Source of the DNA: JAFDWI01 sp964544305
GTDB taxonomy: Bacteria; Actinomycetota; Acidimicrobiia; Acidimicrobiales; Iamiaceae
Direction of reading: 5' to 3'
Assembly (NCBI GenBank): GCA_964544305.1
Contig: CAZJAZ010000033.1
Location: forward strand, 1-31,776
DNA: 31,776 nucleotides
The first letter of the stretch is position 1, and each line of letters starts with the position of its first letter. Shown piece after piece: positions 10,092 to 16,667 of the stretch. A program made the translations under genes and the position numbers. The notes below the pieces were generated by a model. It searched no databases, was not told the origin of the DNA, and saw only the letters and a list, made by a program, of their open reading frames with translations.

Positions 10092-12104
10092 ATGGACCAC
10101 GCTCGGCGCTTCTCCTACTCGGCCTGGGATGGCACCCAGAAGGGTTTTCGTCTTGATGCACGTGACGTGATGGCAGAGATCACCGACGACGTGCTGTACC
10201 ACGGTGACCTCGATGCAGCGTTGCGGCGTCTGCTCCAAGACGGCATGACCCAACCCGATGGCGAACGCATCCAAGGATTGCGTGAACTCATGGACCGACT
10301 TCGTGATCAACGCCACGAGCTACTCGATCGTTTTGACCTGTCTGGAATCTACGAGAACATCGCACAAGACTTGCGTGACATTGTCGACACCGAGCGGAGC
10401 ACGCTTGACCAACAACTTGCCGACGCGCTTCTGTCAAGTGACCAGAGTCGGATCGACGCGACCCGCCAGCGCGTTGAAGCCGCGCACATGGAATTGGATC
10501 TGCTGTCACCTGACCTGGCGAATCTGGTGCGTGAACTTCAAGAGCACGACTTTGCGTCTCCGGAAGCCGAAGCACGTTTCAACGCATTGCTGGCACAATT
10601 GCGCGAACAGCTCATGGCCAATCAGGTCAATCAAATGATGGGCATGATGGAGTCACTTACTCCTGATGATGTGGCTCGAAACGCGAACATGCTCGCCGAG
10701 CTCAACGAAATGATTGCCGCGCGTGAGCGAGGTGAAGAACCGGACTTTGACGGTTTCATGGATCGTTACGGCGACATGTTTGATCCCCGCCCGCAAAGTC
10801 TTGATGAATTGCTTGAACAGATGGCGACCCGCATGGCAGCAATGCAAGCGCTGTATAACTCGATGTCGGCTGAACAGCGCGCCCAGCTCCAGGCCTTAAG
10901 CGAACAGTTACTTTCTGATCTTGATATGAGCTGGGAGTTTGATCGGCTCAGCGAACAGTTGCGTGAACTGTTTCCCAATCTTGGGTGGCAGCGCTCGTAC
11001 AATTTTTCTGGCACTGATCCGCTTGATCTGACCGGCGCACCCGGCCTATTTGATCAACTCGGTGGCCTTGATCAGCTTGAGAATCTGTTGCGAAACGCTG
11101 CGAACCCGGGGGCACTCGCCGAAGCTGACGTTGACGAAGCTCAACGTTTGCTCGGGCCAGATGCGGCACGCAGCTTGGAGCGGCTTGCGGAACTCACCAA
11201 GTTGTTGAGCGATGCGGGGCTCGTTGAAAACCGTGAAGGACGTTTGGAGCTCACGGCTGCCGGCTTACGCAAGATCGGCAAGAACGCATTGAGCGAACTA
11301 TTCAAAAGCATTGCGAAAGACAAGTTCGGATCACATCGCATCGAACGAGCCGGTTTTGGTCATGAGCGATCTGACGAAACTCGACCCTACGAGTTTGGTG
11401 ACCCGTTCAATCTTGATATTCAGCGGACGTTGCGCAACGCGATAACTCGTCAAGGCCCTGGTGTGCCGGTGCGACTTGAACCCGACGATTTCGAGATCGC
11501 ACAAACCACCCAAAATGTGCGCACCGCAACCGTGTTGATGGTGGACTTGTCGCTTTCAATGCCGATGCAAGACAACTTTTTGCCCGCAAAAAAAGTGGCG
11601 ATGGCACTGCATTCGTTGATCTCATCGCAATTTCCTCGCGACTATTTGGGTTTGGTTGGTTTCAGCGAAGTCGCCCGCATCATTCAACCCGCTGAGTTGC
11701 CTGCGGTGTCGTGGGATTATGTCTATGGCACAAACATGCAGCACGGGTTTGCGTTGGCACGCAAACTTCTTGCGCGTGAGCGTGGCACAAAGCAGATCAT
11801 CATGATCACCGACGGGCAACCCACTGCGCACATCACCGATTCGGGGGACGTACAGTTCCACTATCCACCCGTTCGGGAAACTGTTGATGCGACGTTGAGC
11901 GAAGTGGCGCGCTGTACTCGTGCTGGCATCACAATCAATACGTTCATGTTGGGTGGTAGTCACGCGCTCGGGCGTTTCATTGAGGTGCTCTCACAAATGA
12001 ATCGGGGTCGGGCGTTCTTCGTCACACCACAGAATCTGGGTGATTTCGTGTTGGTTGACTTCTTAGAATCGCGTCGGCGTCTGGTGCGCCGTCACGCGGG
12101 TTGA
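10092..12104 (+). CDS. VWA-domain protein, partner of the magnesium-chelatase-like ATPase
   Basis: The 670-residue protein starts MDHARRFSYSAWDG, typical of Rv0959-type actinobacterial proteins. The frame runs upstream to 10017, but family similarity and the -10 hexamer support ATG 10092. The long N-terminal part is charged and helical. The C-terminal VWA domain (about 478-670) has an intact MIDAS: DLSLSM (Asp485, Ser487, Ser489), the threonine in YGTNMQ, and the aspartate in ITDGQPT. Such proteins pair with MoxR or chelatase-type ATPases as metal-dependent adaptors. Its ATPase partner at 7580-9007 is on the same strand but separated by surE on the other strand. Its specific client is not evident. 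Confidence 0.85.
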   Translation: MDHARRFSYSAWDGTQKGFRLDARDVMAEITDDVLYHGDLDAALRRLLQDGMTQPDGERIQGLRELMDRLRDQRHELLDRFDLSGIYENIAQDLRDIVDTERSTLDQQLADALLSSDQSRIDATRQRVEAAHMELDLLSPDLANLVRELQEHDFASPEAEARFNALLAQLREQLMANQVNQMMGMMESLTPDDVARNANMLAELNEMIAARERGEEPDFDGFMDRYGDMFDPRPQSLDELLEQMATRMAAMQALYNSMSAEQRAQLQALSEQLLSDLDMSWEFDRLSEQLRELFPNLGWQRSYNFSGTDPLDLTGAPGLFDQLGGLDQLENLLRNAANPGALAEADVDEAQRLLGPDAARSLERLAELTKLLSDAGLVENREGRLELTAAGLRKIGKNALSELFKSIAKDKFGSHRIERAGFGHERSDETRPYEFGDPFNLDIQRTLRNAITRQGPGVPVRLEPDDFEIAQTTQNVRTATVLMVDLSLSMPMQDNFLPAKKVAMALHSLISSQFPRDYLGLVGFSEVARIIQPAELPAVSWDYVYGTNMQHGFALARKLLARERGTKQIIMITDGQPTAHITDSGDVQFHYPPVRETVDATLSEVARCTRAGITINTFMLGGSHALGRFIEVLSQMNRGRAFFVTPQNLGDFVLVDFLESRRRLVRRHAG

Positions 12105-12181
12105 ATGCACGTTTTTGGAGCGTGGGGGCCGCCCAATAGTGGGGAAGTGCGAAAGAATATCAAGAAAATCCTTGCTTTCAC

Positions 12182-12224
12182 TTGCAATTCTCGCCGGAAA
12201 CCTGCATGATTACACACGTGTAAT
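12182..12224 (+). promoter_or_regulatory. whiB promoter candidate with an overlapping palindromic operator
   Basis: TTGCAA (12182-12187), a 17-base spacer and CATGAT (12205-12210) form a plausible sigma-70-type promoter. A perfect inverted repeat, ATTACAC-AC-GTGTAAT (12209-12224), overlaps the end of the -10 and the expected start point, where a dimeric repressor would block transcription. The regulator is not identifiable from the window. Confidence 0.5.
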
Positions 12225-12230
12225 TTCAAC

Positions 12231-12278
12231 GATGTGGTGTTCGACCCCGGTCGTCACGACATGCTGCGAAACCACATC
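12231..12278 (+). promoter_or_regulatory. Structured 5' leader hairpin of whiB
   Basis: GATGTGGT-g-TTCG (12231-12243) pairs with CGAA-ACCACATC (12267-12278), giving 12 base pairs with one bulge. The enclosed loop contains a smaller GTCGT-C-ACGAC hairpin. The structure lies in the roughly 120-nt leader between the candidate promoter and the ribosome site. No known riboswitch class is recognised. Confidence 0.4.
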
Positions 12279-12342
12279 GACAGGGGTGAGGGGTTTCGGC
12301 CTCAACACCGACCAATACGACTCTGCCTCGCTAGGAGGTCGC

Positions 12343-12630
12343 ATGTCCGTAGAAGCTGAAATCGAACTCGAAGCCGAAGCACAGGTGTGGCATCAGTACG
12401 CCAACTGTCTTGGCGTTGACCCTGACTTGTTCTTTCCGGAACGAGGCGCGTCAACCCGTGAGGCCAAAGAAGTGTGTCGAGGCTGCGTTGTACGCGAAGA
12501 ATGCCTCGAATACGCATTGGCGAACGGCGAAAAGTTTGGTATTTGGGGTGGAATGAGCGAGCGCGAACGTCGCCGTATCCGCCGCCAGCGTGCCATTGCC
12601 CGCCAGACCGGTATTGCTCACACAGCCTGA
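12343..12630 (+). CDS. whiB: WhiB-family iron-sulfur transcription regulator (WhiB2/WhmD-like)
   Basis: The 95-residue protein has four cluster cysteines at 22, 45, 48 and 54 (C-x22-C-x2-C-x5-C), which would bind a [4Fe-4S] cluster, followed by the GIWGGMSERERR turn and a basic C-terminus for DNA contact. The segment STREAKEVCRGC and CLEYALANGEKFGIWGG resembles WhiB2/WhmD, which controls septation in mycobacteria and Streptomyces. The start is set by AGGAGG four bases before ATG 12343, although the frame is open further upstream. The long leader with an operator-like palindrome and hairpin suggests tight control. It converges on the glycine-rich gene with only 17 bp between stops. Confidence 0.92.
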   Translation: MSVEAEIELEAEAQVWHQYANCLGVDPDLFFPERGASTREAKEVCRGCVVREECLEYALANGEKFGIWGGMSERERRRIRRQRAIARQTGIAHTA

Positions 12631-12647
12631 CAAGCAACGCCTTCTGG

Positions 12648-13808
12648 TTAGGCCAGGGTCATCACGATTGAGCCGTCACCGCCGTCAGATACCCCGCTCG
12701 TTGACCAAGGAGTACTGTCACCGCTCCAACGCCGACCGTTGCCACAATGTCCAGCCATCGTGCCGACCGTTGTGGAGTCGATAGCGCGGGGATCCGCGAG
12801 GGTCGCGGTGCCGGTCGTACCTGTCGGTCCAGTAGCAATTGACGAGCCCGTTCCACCTGCGCCACCACCACCGTAGTTATTGGTATCTGTTCCACTCGGG
12901 GCGCCAGGCTTGGTCGGAGCACTAGGTGCGTTTCCGTCACTGCCCCCATAGCCACCGCCGCCACCGCCGTACACGCCGCCGCCTCCGCCACCACCATCGC
13001 CGCACCAAGTGGTTGCCGTGGATCCACCGATGCCGCCGTTTGCCCCACCCGCGGTCGCGTTTGTGCCGGTGGTGTCTGAACCCTTGTTACTCGCACCTGC
13101 AGCGCCGCCCGCCGTCGTGGTTCCACCTTTGCCTCCGCTTCCTGGATAATCAGAAAACAGCCCGTCGGAACCGTCATCGCCTGCATGGCCACTTGTCACG
13201 CTATAAGAAAACGTCGGCGACTCCGTGTGACCTGGCCCACCTGCGCCGGGGTCCGATTTGTCGCCGCCGCCGCCAGCGCCGCCGCCTCCGGCCGCGACGA
13301 TCTTGACGGTCGGGCCAGCGGTCGAAACAATGGCACTTGCCCCGCCGCCACCGCCTCCACGGTTTCCGGTTAAATCGCTACCTTGAACACCACCGCCTTT
13401 TCCACCTTGCGAGTAGCCAAGGCCACCGTCTGCGACGTTTTTGCTCACACGAGTAGGCGCTTGCTTGCCGCCACCCCCAAGCCAAACATTCAAGGTATAG
13501 CCGGTTGACGAAGCGGCAATCTGACCGGTGACTTGCACCCCAGAGCCGCCATTTTCCGAGTTGAACAAGCCGCCACCGCCACCGCCGCCAATAATCGTGT
13601 AGTTTACCGCACGGTTGTTGGGAATGGTCACCGGGGTCGGGTCATTGCTCGGTGTGGTCGGGGTGGTGATTGTCGTCCCAGCGGCCCACGCATTTGTCGC
13701 AAACGATGAAGCCACAACAGGTGCAGCCCATGCCGCACCGGTCGCGATGGCGCCACCTTTGATCAGCTTGCGTCGATCAACCTTGATTTCGTCGCGGTTG
13801 TAGGCCAT
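12648..13808 (-). CDS. Tat-exported glycine-rich protein
   Basis: The 386-residue protein opens with a twin-arginine signal: DRRKLIKGG (residues 11-19), a hydrophobic stretch, and a likely cleavage after AWA at residue 42. A Thr/Pro-rich linker follows, then a long low-complexity region dominated by Gly runs with Ser, Asp, Thr and Ala. Pieces such as GYTLNVWLGGGGK and TVKIVAAGGGGAGGGG resemble bacterial glycine-rich domains (PF12810-like). The end is GDGSIVMTLA. AGGAAGG lies upstream of ATG 13808. It is divergent from the PqqD/HPr-kinase fusion across 173 bp, and tatA is encoded 2.3 kb away. A surface or matrix role is plausible but not shown. Tat use implies folding before export. Confidence 0.8.
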   Translation of the reverse strand: MAYNRDEIKVDRRKLIKGGAIATGAAWAAPVVASSFATNAWAAGTTITTPTTPSNDPTPVTIPNNRAVNYTIIGGGGGGGLFNSENGGSGVQVTGQIAASSTGYTLNVWLGGGGKQAPTRVSKNVADGGLGYSQGGKGGGVQGSDLTGNRGGGGGGASAIVSTAGPTVKIVAAGGGGAGGGGDKSDPGAGGPGHTESPTFSYSVTSGHAGDDGSDGLFSDYPGSGGKGGTTTAGGAAGASNKGSDTTGTNATAGGANGGIGGSTATTWCGDGGGGGGGVYGGGGGGYGGSDGNAPSAPTKPGAPSGTDTNNYGGGGAGGTGSSIATGPTGTTGTATLADPRAIDSTTVGTMAGHCGNGRRWSGDSTPWSTSGVSDGGDGSIVMTLA

Positions 13809-13875
13809 GGGATGTTCCCTTCCTCGGGTCGTGCACTGATTCCATCAACGTATTTCATCAATGGTCTGACGATGA

Positions 13876-13908
13876 CTTCCGACAATCGTAGCACGATCAG
13901 TACGGAAG
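13876..13908. promoter_or_regulatory. Nested dyad in the divergent intergenic region, candidate operator
   Basis: CTTCCG (13876-13881) pairs with CGGAAG (13903-13908), and inside it ATCGT-AGC-ACGAT (13885-13897) forms a second inverted repeat. The structure lies between the starts of the glycine-rich gene and the PqqD/HPr-kinase gene, so one protein could control both. Confidence 0.4.
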
Positions 13909-13981
13909 CCATATCTATTCGCTACTCTGAGGGTCGTACGTACACAAAAATGGTGGATCAGCGAGAGGGAGACGAACAGCG

Positions 13982-15121
13982 GTGGCCGACGATCAACGCC
14001 AAGACGACGAGAATTCACCGTTGTCCGCACACGTTCTTGAACGGTCGGTAGGTGTCGAACTCGTTGCGTTCGGCGAATCAGCGGTCGCTTTCGATCTCGT
14101 CACGTCAACGATCCACCACGTGTCCCCGGTCGCCGCATGGATCCTGAGCCGAGATGATCCGTGCACCGTCGATGAGATTGTGGCCGATGCTATTGACTCG
14201 GGCGCCCCACCTGATGCGGTGGATCAGCATCTCGCGCCGGTGATTTCCCAACTGCGCTCGATCGGTTTGCTTGGGCGACCAGGACCGTATGAAGCGCCTC
14301 GCTCACCTGCCCCGCCGGGAGACGCAAACAATCCGGGGGTGATTGTTGGCAAGACCCATGCGATTCTCGCCCATCGGGTCGCGTTTCGATCTGACGATGC
14401 AGACCTTGTCACACAAATCGATGATTTCCTTGGCGATGCAATTGACGAATCTCCAAACCAGTTCATTGATGTGCGCCCGAACGGCAACGGTGGCATTGAT
14501 GTTCACGCATCGGACACGTGGTGTTTTCCAAGCGAAGTGGCACTCTTGTCACAGGTTGCGAACGTGCTCAACGATCATGCGGCCCGCAGCCACAACATTT
14601 TGGTGATTCACTCTGGCGCTGTTCGAACTCCCACAGGTCGCACCATCGTGATTGCGGGGCCTCCAGATGCAGGCAAGTCAACCCTTGTAGGTGCACTCAT
14701 AGCGCACGGTTGCGACTATTTCGGGGACGAATCGATTGGGTTTCGCTCGGATCTTCGCCCGCTCGGCTACCCAAAGCCGTTGACCCTTGACGTCATGAGT
14801 CGGTCGCTGCTCGGGCTTGAAGCGATTGCTGATCACAGTGTCCGGCCTGAGCTGTTGCGCTCAGATGTTCGCAGATTGAACGTGGGGAACCGTGCGATTG
14901 ACGGCGTCGTCATTGCCTACTTCCAACCTGACGCAACTTTTGCAATCGAACGCCTTGAACCGTTTGTTGCTCTTGAAGCGATTTGTGCCAACGTGCTGAA
15001 CCTTGCCCGATCAGCCAGCGAGGGGCTTGTGACGGTGAGTGCCATGGCGCATCAGATTCCGGTTTGGCGCATGACTCGATCTGATCTCGAATCCGCGGTG
15101 CAGTGGATCATGGACCTTTGA
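13982..15121 (+). CDS. PqqD-like domain fused to HPr-kinase-like P-loop domain
   Basis: The 379-residue protein has an N-terminal PqqD-like winged-helix domain (about 15-100: VAFDLVTSTIHHVSPVAAWIL, then VDEIVADAI and ISQLRSIGLLG) and, after a Pro-rich linker, a kinase-like half. Walker A is GPPDAGKST (226-234, Lys232), followed by a hydrophobic strand and DESIGF (Asp249), as in HPr kinase relatives. PqqD-like domains present peptides to modifying enzymes, and HPr-kinase-like proteins paired with PqqD proteins occur in peptide-maturation contexts (the HPr-rel-A system, lasso peptide kinases). The start is GTG 13982, behind GAGAGGGAG. No HPr protein or radical-SAM enzyme is nearby. The divergent glycine-rich protein is a candidate substrate, by position only. 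Confidence 0.75.
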   Translation: MADDQRQDDENSPLSAHVLERSVGVELVAFGESAVAFDLVTSTIHHVSPVAAWILSRDDPCTVDEIVADAIDSGAPPDAVDQHLAPVISQLRSIGLLGRPGPYEAPRSPAPPGDANNPGVIVGKTHAILAHRVAFRSDDADLVTQIDDFLGDAIDESPNQFIDVRPNGNGGIDVHASDTWCFPSEVALLSQVANVLNDHAARSHNILVIHSGAVRTPTGRTIVIAGPPDAGKSTLVGALIAHGCDYFGDESIGFRSDLRPLGYPKPLTLDVMSRSLLGLEAIADHSVRPELLRSDVRRLNVGNRAIDGVVIAYFQPDATFAIERLEPFVALEAICANVLNLARSASEGLVTVSAMAHQIPVWRMTRSDLESAVQWIMDL

Positions 15122-15153
15122 TTCCACCGCAACGTTGTGCGACCGCGTTTGCA

Positions 15154-15963
15154 TCAGGTGAGACGTGCCCGTCTCAACAACCGTGACTCGATCGTTCGAT
15201 TGCCACCAAGGTCAAGGCGTTCCCGATCGCTTGAACTGACTCCATCAAGAATGGACTGCGGAAGAAGGCCCACCAATTCGCAGCCGGTGACCCGTACCCC
15301 GAGTGGCCCACCATGTTCGACAACACGCTCAACCACGGTGGGGGGGCCGATCACACGTGGCGCGACAAGGTTGCACGACACCTGAAATCGGTCGCCTACC
15401 ACGAGCCCCAGGGTGCGCACATCGCTTGATCGCATGGCGGCTGCAACCGCTCGAACCGTTTGCAGGTCTGGTGCGTCCACCCAAACGTTGAAGGCAATAA
15501 GCACATCGCGTGCCCCAACTGCGCACGCCCCAGCAGTCGGATGCGGCGCTGGAGGGCCAAAGTCTGGGGCTATGGCGACAAACGCGTCCCGGCGAATGGC
15601 CGGTAGCGTTCGTTCAGGCCCATAGGTGAAACAGGGGACACCCAGCTCGGTTGCCATCCACGTTGCAAATGCGTCACGCGCCACAATCGCGTCGGACATC
15701 GTGGAACCAACGAGTGGAACAAAGGGAACGACATCGACGACCCCAATACGCGGGTGCACCCCAACGTGTCGGGCAATGTCAAGGAGTTGCACCGCGGTGT
15801 TGGCGAGTCGGCGTGGCGCTTGCGTGCCGACCAGTGTGAACACCGATCGGTTGTGATGCGGATCGGTGTGCACATCAAGCAGGTCCGCCCCACATGCCTG
15901 CGAAAGCGTCGCAATGACCGACTCGTCGCGCCCTTCAGAAACATTGATGACGCATTCCAGCAC
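15154..15963 (-). CDS. Glutamate formimidoyltransferase (FTCD N-terminal type)
   Basis: The 269-residue protein matches the formiminotransferase half of FTCD, which moves the formimino group from formiminoglutamate to tetrahydrofolate in histidine breakdown. It starts LECVINVSEGRD, typical of the family, and has GVHPRIGVVDVVPFVPL, which contains the conserved active-site histidine. Both subdomains are present, and the second begins near ARDVLIAFNVWVDAP. There is no cyclodeaminase domain. The start is GTG 15963, the first codon before the conserved N-terminus, and no clear ribosome site precedes it. No histidine-utilisation genes lie in the window, so its pathway partners must be elsewhere. 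Confidence 0.88.
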   Translation of the reverse strand: MLECVINVSEGRDESVIATLSQACGADLLDVHTDPHHNRSVFTLVGTQAPRRLANTAVQLLDIARHVGVHPRIGVVDVVPFVPLVGSTMSDAIVARDAFATWMATELGVPCFTYGPERTLPAIRRDAFVAIAPDFGPPAPHPTAGACAVGARDVLIAFNVWVDAPDLQTVRAVAAAMRSSDVRTLGLVVGDRFQVSCNLVAPRVIGPPTVVERVVEHGGPLGVRVTGCELVGLLPQSILDGVSSSDRERLDLGGNRTIESRLLRRARLT

Positions 15964-16083
15964 GCTTCACATCGTCGCAGACCGCGCCCGAAAGCGAGAA
16001 GGAAAGCAATGTCGAACGTTGGACAATCTGAACAGCAGGTCGCATTGGGTTGGAATGAGGTGGTTGCCGGGTTCCCAAACGTG

Positions 16084-16089
16084 TAGCCT
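16084..16089 (+). promoter_or_regulatory. Candidate leaderless -10 (TAGCCT) of tatA
   Basis: TAGCCT ends seven bases before GTG 16097, and no Shine-Dalgarno is present. The expected transcription start falls on or next to the start codon. Confidence 0.5.
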
Positions 16090-16096
16090 GAACGGT

Positions 16097-16300
16097 GTGA
16101 ACCCGCTGATTGCATTTCTCGAAGGCCCAGAGCTTCTTATTGTGCTCGCTATCCTTCTCGTCCTCTTTGGCGGCGCCAAACTTCCGCAACTTGCACGTTC
16201 GGTGGGTTCGGCACAGCGCGAGTTCAAAAAGGGTTTGGCCGGCGAAGCTGATGAGGCAAAGGCGAAGAGCGCCGAGCCAACCGATACTGACAAAGCCTGA
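16097..16300 (+). CDS. tatA: Sec-independent protein translocase subunit TatA/E
   Basis: The 67-residue protein has one N-terminal membrane helix (PELLIVLAILLVLFGG), the family hinge FGGAKLPQLARSVG, and an amphipathic helix (SAQREFKKGLAGEADEA) before a charged tail. This is the pore-forming Tat component, which exports folded proteins with twin-arginine signals such as the glycine-rich protein at 12648-13808. GTG 16097 is chosen because it immediately precedes the family start and has a leaderless-type -10. The frame is open far upstream, but that part is not TatA-like. No tatB or tatC gene is in the window. Confidence 0.92.
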   Translation: MNPLIAFLEGPELLIVLAILLVLFGGAKLPQLARSVGSAQREFKKGLAGEADEAKAKSAEPTDTDKA

Positions 16301-16329
16301 TCGGTTCAACCGTCACAAGTATCGGCCCC

Positions 16330-16335
16330 TAGACT
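16330..16335 (+). promoter_or_regulatory. Candidate leaderless -10 (TAGACT) of the 88-residue unknown gene
   Basis: TAGACT ends eight bases before ATG 16344 and no ribosome site is visible. It lies in the 43-bp gap after tatA. Confidence 0.45.
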
Positions 16336-16343
16336 AGAGAGCC

Positions 16344-16610
16344 ATGTCCGAGATCGCCGCTGACCCCAACGAGCCGCCGCGCGGCCATGCCCGCATCGTG
16401 TACCTCGGCCCGGTGTCACCACATTGGGATATTCAGTCTGATTTTGGTGACCGGGCCTTTGTTGACGACTTCCGTGCACGAGTGATGGCTCGGTTGCAGC
16501 TTGTCCCGCCGCACGATCCGCAGTTTCGAAGGAATCGAGAACGGTGCGTGCGCGACGCAGAGCGTGAGAACATTCTGCTCGACTGGGATTTGGGTTACAC
16601 CGTCGATTAA
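16344..16610 (+). CDS. Small hypothetical protein, 88 residues
   Basis: I do not recognise this family. The protein is soluble, with no signal or membrane segment. It begins MSEIAADPNEPPRGHARIVY and continues with LGPVSPHWDIQSDFGD, an aromatic segment that looks like a structured core, then a charged helix rich in Arg (FRARVMARLQLVPPHDPQFRRNR) and an acidic end (LLDWDLGYTVD). A leaderless-type -10 sits before the ATG. It lies between tatA and ppk on the same strand, 43 bp after tatA and 57 bp before ppk, each with its own promoter signal, so co-transcription is not required. A true gene is likely from codon usage and context. Confidence 0.65.
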   Translation: MSEIAADPNEPPRGHARIVYLGPVSPHWDIQSDFGDRAFVDDFRARVMARLQLVPPHDPQFRRNRERCVRDAERENILLDWDLGYTVD

Positions 16611-16655
16611 ACGTGCGCGTTTGCGAACGCGATATGCCCAAAGGTTGCGCGACGG

Positions 16656-16661
16656 TAGGAT
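16656..16661 (+). promoter_or_regulatory. Candidate leaderless -10 (TAGGAT) of ppk
   Basis: TAGGAT ends six bases before ATG 16668. This is the tightest spacing of the series, and no Shine-Dalgarno is present. Confidence 0.5.
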
Positions 16662-16667
16662 GCACAA

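Noticed and set aside
12115..12342. N-terminal extension of whiB
   Set aside because: The extension is not WhiB-like, it covers the promoter/operator region, and AGGAGG sits directly before ATG 12343.
12926..13373. Arg/Pro-rich frames antisense to the glycine-rich gene
   Set aside because: They are the expected reverse reading of Gly-codon repeats and have no start signals.
13872..14051. Small plus-strand frame (59 codons from ATG 13872) overlapping the kinase start, a possible peptide substrate for the PqqD domain
   Set aside because: It has no ribosome site or -10 at leaderless spacing, it overlaps the well-supported kinase gene in another frame, and it has no leader/core peptide character.
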